This document shows, in pieces, positions 55,601 to 64,000 of a stretch of DNA of 64,000 nucleotides. Under the pieces are notes generated by a model. It saw only the letters and a list, made by a program, of their open reading frames with translations. It was not told where the DNA came from and made no database searches. A program made the translations under genes and the position numbers. Position 1 is the stretch's first letter. Every line of letters starts with the position of its first letter. This DNA is from Thelonectria olida (lineage: Eukaryota > Ascomycota > Sordariomycetes > Hypocreales > Nectriaceae), in the NCBI GenBank assembly GCA_020736575.1, contig JAGPYM010000003.1:2480001-2544000 (forward strand), in the 5' to 3' direction.

Positions 55601-56278
55601 AAAACGCCAAGGGATCAGCATAATGAAAGAATGGCGCTGCATGGACAACAAAGCAGACCACAAAAATACATTGTGCACGAAAATAAAATGCCAACAGCCT
55701 TTCAAAAGTGCGCGCGGCCGAGAACATGTTGCAGATGGGGAAGCGTCCACCGTGTAAGTGAGTGTTGTTGGTCGAGTGTGACACCCCCCACACACACTCA
55801 CTGGCTCAGTGACACTCACTCGCACAAACATCGTGGAAGAGTTGCGAAGGTTGCCCGTCTTTTTAGAAACAGGGATGCGTTGGCAGGGGGGCAGGGGCCC
55901 GTCACAGAACGGATCGCTTCACATGAATGTGATTCGCTACATGCAAGGATGGCCGCGGTAATCAAGGGCTGACGGCTGCAAGGCACATTTGTCCGACGCC
56001 AGCACCGTGCAAAGCTTACGACGGGAAAGTACCATCCACACTGTTATCAAGTTGTCACATGGAAATCAATGGAAAGTTGTGCTGCCGTCATGTCCATCTG
56101 AATGCCCCTTGTATTTGGCTCGTCTTCGTCTAAAAGTATATACAAAGAATGGGAGGAAAACAAAAACTCTGTGTCCTTTTTTGTATAGTCCTGTCGTTTC
56201 ATATCATAGCGTAGCGAGTGTGTACCCCCTTTCCTAGGGCGGCATTGTTTGGTTGTTCATCATATCATAGCTGCGACC
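52667..56278. other. Gene-poor region
   Basis: 3.6 kb without a supported gene. Contains the rib1 promoter, a run of 17 G (53588-53604) and the 3' UTR of the secreted protein at 56279. Confidence 0.45.
53588..53604. repeat. Poly-G tract of 17
   Basis: Uninterrupted 17-base G run (C on the other strand). It could form a quadruplex; the exact length is error-prone in sequencing. Confidence 0.9.
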
Positions 56279-56938
56279 TTAAGCGGCAGCGACCACCTTG
56301 CCGGTGCTGTAGAGGACGTTGGAGACCTTGAGGTTCAGCGCGGCATTGGAGCCGAGACCGCTGGGGCAGATAGGCTGGTTGGAGACAGCGAGGTTGAGAG
56401 CGCACTTCTCGTCGACACCGTACTTGCAGACGGGGTCGAGGACGTTGTAGAGCTGGTAGTTCTTGGCGACCCAGCTGTTGGGCTGCGAGATGCAAGAGGC
56501 GACGTAGTTCATGGCGTTGGCGGCAGCAAGAGGAAGCTTGCCGTCGTCGAGGAGGTGGGCACACTTGCTGGCATGGACCTCCTCGTAGTCGAAGTTCTCA
56601 CCACCTCCAGTCTGAGGGCTCTCAGTGGCAGACTTGCCGCACTTGAGGTAGTTCCAGGCGTCGTAGGAGATATCGTGGGCACCACCGGACTGGTCAATCT
56701 TGAGGAGATAGACAGAGCGGCCCGCGTTAGAGACCTTGACGCAGATGTCGTCACAGCCGACAGAGCTGGGCCAGTAGGCAACGCGGTTGGTGTTGATCTT
56801 GCATCCCAAAACACCCACGCTGGACGAGTACATGTCGTGGGGGGTCATGCTAGCAGAGCCGGCGCCACGAGGAGCGATGGCAGCAGCGGAGGCCATGGTG
56901 GCCGAGGCAGCGGCGAGAAGGGCGGTGAAAGCGAACAT
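56279..56938 (-). CDS. Secreted cysteine-containing protein, conserved in fungi
   Basis: A 219-residue intronless protein. It has a signal peptide (first about 20 residues, cleaved near ASAAA) and possibly a short pro-segment ending in APRG. Nine cysteines (46, 62, 66, 100, 126, 149, 171, 179, 191) suggest disulphides in the secreted form. The block GVLGCKINTNRVAYWPSSVG-CDDICV (41-66) and GRSVYLLKIDQSGGAHDISY (73-92) resembles small double-psi beta-barrel secreted proteins of fungi (inference from pattern only). A TATATA lies near 57237 on the + strand, about 300 bp upstream, in a TATATAAG context on the gene's strand. High expression is plausible. Role unknown: cell wall or host interaction are options. 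Confidence 0.8.
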   Translation of the reverse strand: MFAFTALLAAASATMASAAAIAPRGAGSASMTPHDMYSSSVGVLGCKINTNRVAYWPSSVGCDDICVKVSNAGRSVYLLKIDQSGGAHDISYDAWNYLKCGKSATESPQTGGGENFDYEEVHASKCAHLLDDGKLPLAAANAMNYVASCISQPNSWVAKNYQLYNVLDPVCKYGVDEKCALNLAVSNQPICPSGLGSNAALNLKVSNVLYSTGKVVAAA

Positions 56939-59900
56939 TTTGGAAGATGTTGTAAAAGTTGTTGGTAAACTTTGAAACAGTTGAAGCGTAGATTTGTTTG
57001 AAACAGTTGGTCAAGAGACTGGCTCGACTTGTAATCTCAACGCACGGCGATGAGGAGTTGTTTTGTCAAGGAGTGGTGGTGACTGATCACAGATCTGTGT
57101 CTGAATTGTTTGGCAAGGCGCAGCCGAGGGAGTGACAAGGAATGAATAGAGAAAGGAATGGTTATCGAACTGATACCAAGAGAATGTGGTGGTGATCAAG
57201 AAACGAGAGGCAGATATCGAGGTGGGCGCCCTGGCTTATATAGGTTGATGGGGAGCATCTCTGGGGTGATAGGGGTGGTGGCACCCGACTCCGTAGATCT
57301 AGGGGGAGGAGCATACCCAGACGCTTGGGACAAAGACACAAACAAGGCGCCGGCCGGGGTGAGTGTGCGACACGGAGCAAAAGCGCAAGGCAGGCGGCAA
57401 GCCTTGCAGAGGCTGGTGGGCAGAGAATGAGTGTGTGTGGAGGAGTCTCTCAAAGTGCCCGAGTTGGGACCTCGCGGCTCCATGATTCGCGATGCCGGGA
57501 CATGGCCATCATGTCGCTAGTCGCCGTCAGCTCACTGAGCGCAGGCATGTTCTTTGCCCCATCGTCGGAGCTCGAGGGGGCGACGTGGATCCGCTCGGCA
57601 GCCAACCGATGGATAGGCCGGGATGGGATGAAAACCACATGGATTCCCAGCAGAGCTAAACCCGTTGCCGTTGGGAGGCCTGGTTGTGCCCCTGGGCGTC
57701 TCCTCGCCCCCTGTCGGCTTGTTCTCTTTGGCGCGGCCCACGCAAAAGCCCTGGCAGGGAAAATGGCTCACCCACCAGCTCGTCCAAGAGGGCACTAAGC
57801 CTGGATCTGCTTAGACCTGGCCTTGGGTGGCCACCTTCACCAGGCTGTCCCTGAAGCCGTTCCAGGCACGGTGCGTTAGTCAGGGACCCAGACGACGCAG
57901 GCACTCAAAGGAACCTTACACACCGTGAGCTGGTGGCTGTGACTGGGCAGTTTCACAGCCAGGTGAGCGAGCTGGAGGGCCGGGACATAAGCAAGGATGT
58001 GTCGGTCTGCGGGGAGATCCTGTCGTGGTTGCCCCCCTTTCAGGAGTCACCAGTCGCCCAAATGTCCACTCCCAGCCTTTCCGGAGCGCGGACTGGCAGC
58101 CGACGAGGGCGCGACGCAACGAGAGAACAAGGGAGAAAACTCTGCATGCTAGCGGGGAACTGGGAGGCTGAGAGAATGGTGCAGAAGCATTCATGGCCGC
58201 AGTTTTAACGCGGATCGAGATGCAAGCTTGAATTTGACACTGTATGCGTCCTCGGCCTTATAGAATCAGGCAGGCAACGACGAAGCGCCTGATGCCTCAG
58301 GCCCGACGTTGTGGAACCACTCAGAAGGCTGGACATGGTGTGCACTGTGGACAGGATGCCAAGGACAATACCTAGGCTGCGGGAGTGTGAGCTGACAACG
58401 AGGCTTGGGCGAGAAACCGAAATGAATTGCGGTTGAGGTGCGGCGCGGCGCACGGGAGAGACATTAAGGTTGTTTCTTTGTTTGCGGAGTTCGGATGCCA
58501 TTGTTTCATGCTCGTCTATCCGTAATAAAAGGGCCAGACAAGGAGTTCGTCTGTAAGAGAAGGGAAATTAAAGAGTTGAAACGCAGGATGCTACCGGTGT
58601 TTGAGCTTATTCAGACAAAGCAAAAATGAAAGGCAGGCCAGCGCATAGCCCTGAGTGAAGGAGTGTCTCAGTGAATAACAATGGGCCCAGTGTGTGCTCA
58701 GGTATCGTACGTATCGCACTGTCCAGCAGTCGGTCATGTTTTCACCTTGCATAAGTGGTCGCAGAACAGGCTTACGCAGGTTGACGCCGAGAGTCATGCC
58801 TTGGTATCCAGTCTCTTCGTCACCACGGGTCAAAGGTCATACCGTACAAATAGATGAACTTGTCTGAGCCTTACTGCACCGACGGCGGCAAGATGCAGAG
58901 ACCGTCACACCTCACCATTTCTTAAACTGGTTGACCCACTGGGAAACGGGCAGCCGCTGACTCAAAAGATGTGGTGGAGGCGGCACCGGTTCAATGACGG
59001 TTGCTGGCAGAGGAGCCTGAAGGGCGGCGTATTGGACGACGCGATAACGGACGGAAGTGGGAGACAAGCCCGAGAACCTACACAAGCTCGGAAAGAATAT
59101 CCATGGATGGCAAGAAAATTCTAATTCTCCATGGCTCGGGGCATGACTACTGAAGCTACTGCAACTTGTCGAAAGCGTACAATAAAATCGGAGAAACGGA
59201 GGTTCTCGAAGGCTGCAAAAGCAAATGGGAAGCAAGGGCGAGAACGGTGGGAACTCTGGCCCCGAATAGTTGCATTGAGTGACAATTCCTTGTTTCTATT
59301 CAGAGCGAGGCATCGTTGATTGCACTTTGTCAGTTGCGGTATTTCTTGCGCTCTTTGTTTCTATTATTGTTCTGCCTCTCAACAAAAGAAGATGCTGCAT
59401 GTAGGCCAGAATTACAAGGCATCGATGGATCTCAGTCTTACAATTGCCAAAGCAAGCAAGGTGGGAAATCGCCTGGCCGTTGCTTCTTGCCGCGGCGGTG
59501 CCCTTCCGTTCCGCTACTTGCCCGCATTCCAGAGTCAGGTTCCAACTTTTTAGGACCAACGGTGGGCTTCGGGCCAATGATGTCTCGCGGAAAAGAATTT
59601 TCTTTCTCTCTTCGGCGGTGTGGGAGCAAACGGCACTCAGACGGTCCATGGACGGCTCACGGACGGTGGGACCTCGACGGAGCACAGAAGACAAAAAGCC
59701 TCCCACCATCCGAGCAACTGTCGGCCCAGCTTTGGGAGAAAGAAGTGTGTGTGGGGGTCAATATGGCCAGGAAAGAGTGGGATATGGATTGGTAGTGAGC
59801 AGCAAAATCCCTCGGCGAAAGACGACGTCTGCTGTGAAGCCTTGTTCCTGAGGCCTCACTGCCAAGAGTCAGGAACCAAGTCGGGCCAACGAGCGGATAC

Positions 59901-61526
59901 CAGAGCACTGCCTCAAGCCAAGACGCAAACATCTTGAGTGCCTTGTCGAAAGCTGAGATGGCTGCGAGAGGGAAAAGTTGCGCACAGTATGAAGAGAAGC
60001 GCCAGCGAGACAAAAATAGGCTTCGATGCTGCCTTGGCTGGACCGACTGCATGTTTGAGAGTGGTATGACGAGCTGTCATGGCTGAATTTGGCTTGCAGC
60101 AGTATTGGTCACACGGCATCCGTCTTATTTGTCCAGCGAAGCAACAACCAAAATTAAATTGCAGAGTACGTGGACAGGTCTGGGCACTGGAGGTTTGGGT
60201 CGTCGAATATCATCTCGTCTTCACATCGCCGAGCCAGTCATATCGCAATCAGACGACCGGCGGTCCTCTTAGCTTGACAGCCACGTTTGAGATGACTGTG
60301 CCGCTGATGGCTCTCCAGACTCCAGCAGGATCTATGATAACTTGGCTGGGATGCCTTAGATCCTGGGGAATCCCAGTGCTGGCATTTACACCGCTCATCA
60401 ATGGCTGCCCAAATGCCAACTCATGTCGGTTTCCAAAGTGTAAACAGGTAAATCGTCAGGCGTCTATCTACATCGATGACAAATGTATCACATGAATATG
60501 CGTAATCTGCTATCGCCCCGGACAGTGCAGATACGTACCTTCGGTACTCGAGCGATAATATCTTGAATCGGGGCATGCAGATTCCCGCGGAATATTCCAC
60601 CGCCATCACCTACCGGCGTCAACGGACGATTTGCCGGAGCGCGGAGGCACCTCTGGAATAGTCTAGCTCGGAGTCGGCGGAGCCACCTGAGTGTTCGATC
60701 TATTCGTTGCACAATTCTAGCCGGTCGGCATGATTCAGGCGCGTGGGCATTATTCGGCGGTTGGGTTTGTTGAGGAAGAGTGATCCCGATCAGATAACCG
60801 CATGTTGAGGGTTGCCTCCGCCTGACCAAGCCGAATATCATCGGGGCTTGAATCGACGTCTCATCCGAGTTGATGACGCCAGAGTACCAAATTCTCTTCC
60901 TTCTAGAATCGTTGCTCCGTTCAGCGGGTTTGCCTTCGATGAGCTCATGTGAAATGCTAAGTGAGCCCCTACACGCACAAACTCCTCCGACCTTTTGAGG
61001 GTCAGCGCTGGGCCAGCGCTGGGCGGGCATTACTAGAGGTGAGATCTCTAGGTTCTATCTCGTGCGTTGTTTTCGGATACACGACTCTCGATTTTATCCG
61101 TAGCAGAAGCGGTAATGATTGTCTGTGTGACCTTCCGACCGATCTGTGAGGTGTAAGTGAAGTGTGGAGCCAATGTGAAAGACATCTTGGCGGAGCTCGT
61201 TATGCTGTGGGTGGAAGCAGACTCAAAGCTTAAGCATTTTCATTGAGTCGTAGCTGAGAGCTGATAAGATGTACTGAATACCAAACTAAAGCAACTGCAA
61301 ACCACCGCATACACCCAGATAGCCATCTTTGCGAGAAACAGAAGCGCGATTGGTTACGTTTCTGATGCTATAGGGTAAGCCACACCGGGGTGAAGGCCCT
61401 TGTGCGGTGGTCCCACCTCGGTGTGCTCGGTGAAGCCAACGATAATCGATAAGGACTCTCTAAAAAAAATTCCTGCAGCTTCCTCCACCAAGCCCATTCG
61501 TGAGAAGCATCACCAACAACGCAACA
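56939..61526. other. Gene-poor region
   Basis: 4.6 kb with no supported gene. Left end: promoter and TATA box (57234-57242) of the secreted protein gene. Frames such as 60488-61030 (minus) and 60079-60495 (plus) lack recognisable motifs. Confidence 0.45.
57234..57242 (-). promoter_or_regulatory. TATA box of the secreted protein gene
   Basis: TATATAAG read on the minus strand, about 300 bp before the ATG at 56938, preceded by GC-rich sequence. Confidence 0.5.
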
Positions 61527-62912
61527 ATGGCGCCAATCGCCTCGCCCGAGCCGACAGCTGTCAAGCCCGAAAAAAAAACCAAGAAGGAGAAGAAGCGTGC
61601 ACGAGAAGAAGACGCCACTGGCGACGGCGAACGAAAGCACAAGAAATCAAAGAGCGTTGCGGTCGCTGCTATTGAGCCAACATCAGACGTTGGCGAGAAA
61701 GCCGAGAAAAAGAAAAAGAAGAGTAAGAAGGAGAAGCACACAGAGAATGGCGACACTCAACTCGAAGCCGAGCCAGCGGTAGACGTCCCCAGATCGGAAA
61801 AGAAGAAACACAAGAAGAAGAAGAAGCACGAGGTCCCGGATGCGACTGCGCCAGATATCGAACTGATCAACGGAGAGAAGAAGAAGAAGAGTCACAAGAA
61901 AACCAAGGCGGCCGAAAACACAGAACCTGAGATCGAGGCGGCACCTGAACCTGAGGAGGCCGATCTCGATGCTATGGACGTCGACGCTGAGCCTCAGCCG
62001 AAACCCTCCAATTCTTCAATTCACCAGCCACCCGACATCCCTGCGAACCCTCAATTCCCGTTCTTCACCCAAACCGTATCTTTGTATGAGCCTCTCTTTC
62101 CTATCGGTTGGGCACAACCCGTGACCAGTTGCCAGGGTCAGCACCTGCAACACCTGCAGAACAAGTATGTGCCTTCTCTCCGAGGCGTCCTACTCGACTA
62201 CAGAAACGTTGCATTCGGCGAGAAGCCTGGTAGGAATGGCGCAGCAATGGACGACGAGACGCCGACAACTGTCCTAGCCAAGGGCGAGGCAGCCGTTGGT
62301 TTTGGTTGGATTACCGCCGACGTGGATCTTTTTGTCCCTAGTCGAGGTGCTTGGATGGAGGGAAGTGTCAACCTCCAGACGGAAGGCCACATTGGCGTTG
62401 TCTGCTTTGGCAAGTTCAACGCCTCCATCGAGGCCCGGAGATTACCACCCCAATGGAAATGGGTACCCAACGAGTCCCCCGAAGCCCAAGGTTTCGAGGA
62501 GACAGCCTCCGTCATCACCGCCGACGACCATGGAGTGATTCGACAGATCCATAGCACCGGATTCTGGGCCGATGGTAGCGGCGAGAAGATCAAGGGCAAG
62601 ATCCGCTTCCGGATTCGCAACTTTGACGTCGGAACCAGCGGCGAGACCAGCTACCTCAGCTTGGAGGGAACCATGTTGGACAAGCAAGCCGAAAAGGCGG
62701 TTGTTTCTGAAGAGGCCAACACGGCACGGATGCGCAAGAACAAGAGAGGCGGGAGGAAGGCCTTCAAGAGACACATACCCGAGTTCAGCATGACCCGCTT
62801 CGACGTCGATGAGGAGCAGGTTCAGGACGACGAGGAAAAGAAGCGAGAAGTGTTGGCGGTGGACGAAGCGCGAGAAGAAAAATCAAAATACGTGGCGAAA
62901 GAAGACGATTGA
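61527..62912 (+). CDS. rpa43: RNA polymerase I subunit RPA43 type
   Basis: Nucleolar subunit of RNA polymerase I that, with RPA14 in yeast, forms the stalk and contacts the initiation factor Rrn3. The 461-residue intronless protein starts at the ATG 61527; the open frame to 61500 begins with GTG. The N-terminal 150 residues are extremely lysine-rich with repeated KKKKKS/KHKKKKK blocks, likely nucleolar targeting. The conserved domain follows: FTQTVSLYEPLFPIGWAQPV, GVLLDYRNV, FGWITADVDLFVPSRGAWM (OB fold) and IGVVCFGKFNASIEARRLP. A GTMLDKQAEK stretch and an acidic tail end the protein. Good match in order and length to fungal RPA43-like proteins. Confidence 0.85.
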   Translation: MAPIASPEPTAVKPEKKTKKEKKRAREEDATGDGERKHKKSKSVAVAAIEPTSDVGEKAEKKKKKSKKEKHTENGDTQLEAEPAVDVPRSEKKKHKKKKKHEVPDATAPDIELINGEKKKKSHKKTKAAENTEPEIEAAPEPEEADLDAMDVDAEPQPKPSNSSIHQPPDIPANPQFPFFTQTVSLYEPLFPIGWAQPVTSCQGQHLQHLQNKYVPSLRGVLLDYRNVAFGEKPGRNGAAMDDETPTTVLAKGEAAVGFGWITADVDLFVPSRGAWMEGSVNLQTEGHIGVVCFGKFNASIEARRLPPQWKWVPNESPEAQGFEETASVITADDHGVIRQIHSTGFWADGSGEKIKGKIRFRIRNFDVGTSGETSYLSLEGTMLDKQAEKAVVSEEANTARMRKNKRGGRKAFKRHIPEFSMTRFDVDEEQVQDDEEKKREVLAVDEAREEKSKYVAKEDD

Positions 62913-63142
62913 GGACATGGCATGGAATTTACCAAGGAGCCAGGAGTTGTTGATACCTTAAGGGGTTTAATGAGGAGTAAATTGTTACTACAGACGGAGT
63001 GGCATTCCCGCGTCCATCTAAAGAGTGTCTCGTTGCAAACTAACCCATCCCAAACGAGAGAACCAAACGCCAAACTGTGACATATCCCAACGAAGCACGC
63101 TCCAACGATATATCTGACACTTTCAACGAAATAACACTGACA

Positions 63143-63886
63143 TCAGGCCGCCGCCTTGACCATGGGCTCCCACGGCCGGGACAAATTCCACAAGTACATC
63201 TCGCCGGATGGTTCTTCGCCGATAGACTTGACAAAGATGTGTTGAAACGAGGGGATGGAGGAGAATAAAGGCACCACTGGGTTGACGGATGTTCGATCCC
63301 AACCGGATGTTAGGCCATCGGTCCATGAAGGCTGCTTAACAAAGGCTTCGACGTTGGTGCGGTACGCGTCCCAATCGGCCGAGTGGTCGTTGACGACGAG
63401 TTGGAAGCGCACGCCTTGAATGTCGATTGTGATGCGCTGCACGGTACTGGGAAACCCATGCGAGCAGCCGCTGCTGAGGAGCCATGTGTAGTCGGTCTGA
63501 TCGCCGTTGCTTTCCCAGTCGTACCAGACTTGGGTGCCGCGGTCCGAGAAGTCGTTCAAAACAAGGCGGCCCTCGGCGTCGAAGCTCACTTCGCAGTGAC
63601 GGGACGCAATGCCGGGGAGCGAGGGCAGAACAACGTCGCAGCGGAGGGGGTCGGAGCCGAGGACGAAGGAGCCCGGGCGCTTGGGAGCTTGGTCAAAGGA
63701 CAGCTGGATGGCCTTGGCGGGTTTGCTGGTGACGAGATTGGGAAGACGGGAGGCGAGAAGGGGCGACGAGTCGGTGGCGACGGTGCGGAAGATGTTGGTG
63801 ATGAGGTGGGTTGCTTTGTCGGCAAAGGAGCCACGCGCCGTTGGAACCAGCCAGGCGATGACGTTGGAAGTGTTTGTGTTGGACAT
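63143..63886 (-). CDS. FHA-domain protein
   Basis: A 247-residue protein whose core is a forkhead-associated phosphothreonine-binding domain: GSFVLGSDPLRCDVVLP, then the signature GIASRHCEVSF and LNDFSDRGTQVWYD (about 71-123). Start is the ATG at 63886 (MSNTNTSN); the open frame upstream is hydrophobic leader sequence in another context. In many Sordariomycetes such N-terminal FHA segments are followed by a protein kinase domain. Here the frame ends (TAG/TGA region at 63143) after WNLSRPWEPMVKAAA with no kinase, so this is either a stand-alone FHA protein or a shortened relative. Partner and role unknown. Confidence 0.78.
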   Translation of the reverse strand: MSNTNTSNVIAWLVPTARGSFADKATHLITNIFRTVATDSSPLLASRLPNLVTSKPAKAIQLSFDQAPKRPGSFVLGSDPLRCDVVLPSLPGIASRHCEVSFDAEGRLVLNDFSDRGTQVWYDWESNGDQTDYTWLLSSGCSHGFPSTVQRITIDIQGVRFQLVVNDHSADWDAYRTNVEAFVKQPSWTDGLTSGWDRTSVNPVVPLFSSIPSFQHIFVKSIGEEPSGEMYLWNLSRPWEPMVKAAA

Positions 63887-64000
63887 GATGATGAAATAAT
63901 AAAGAGAGAAGAATGGAAAAGTATTATACAGGAGTTGGGGTATCGATATCAAGACAAGAAAACAATTACAGTGCTGGAAAGGAGAGTAAAATGGCAAAGA

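Overview
The window is nuclear DNA of a filamentous ascomycete, most likely a Sordariomycete. The evidence is short introns (48-144 nt) with GTAAGT/GTACGT donors and CTAAC/CTAAT-type branch sites, intron-poor GC-rich genes, several kilobases between some genes, and typical fungal proteins (SSN3-type CDK8 kinase, Zn2Cys6 regulator, FAD monooxygenase, RIB1-type GTP cyclohydrolase II).

Layout. 1-4.6 kb: the 3' end of the Arp2 actin-related gene and the Mediator kinase gene ssn3. 5.3-13.7 kb: a head-to-tail array of thirteen tiny intronless genes on the + strand, each encoding a 61-96 residue cysteine-rich protein, with at least one clear decayed copy and several weaker remnants. 15.3-23.3 kb: an Arf6-type small GTPase, the SAGA subunit SGF29, an FAD-dependent monooxygenase and mannose-6-phosphate isomerase. 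26-27.7 kb: a Zn2Cys6 transcription factor. 33.6-37.3 kb: a cyclophilin-RRM protein (PPIL4/Cyp6 type) broken by a one-base frameshift, and a conserved protein of unknown function. 41.9-45.3 kb: an EFM3/FAM86-type protein lysine methyltransferase, ribosomal protein eS24 and a small secreted protein. 46.3-52.7 kb: a very large coilin-like nuclear protein and GTP cyclohydrolase II. 56.3-56.9 kb: a secreted cysteine-containing protein. 61.5-63.9 kb: an RNA polymerase I subunit of RPA43 type and an FHA-domain protein. Long stretches between these (28-33 kb, 37-42 kb, 53-56 kb, 57-61 kb) hold no gene I can support.

The most unusual element is the 5.3-13.7 kb array. Its members share almost nothing except a rigid cysteine frame: Cys at residue 2, a CxxC at 11/14, single cysteines near 27 and 37, and a closing CxxC near 55/58. 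Most carry their own TATA-like element about 100-175 bp upstream of the ATG, so the promoter seems to have been duplicated with the gene. Adjacent members I (11232) and J (11691), and K (12407) and L (12984), look like recent duplicates. Single-base changes have removed individual cysteines in other members. This looks like a birth-and-death family of presumptive zinc-binding microproteins sitting between two conserved housekeeping genes. I do not recognise it as a named family and its function is unknown.

The other genes are mostly housekeeping and do not form a pathway or cluster. No tRNA, rRNA, transposon or CRISPR was recognised.
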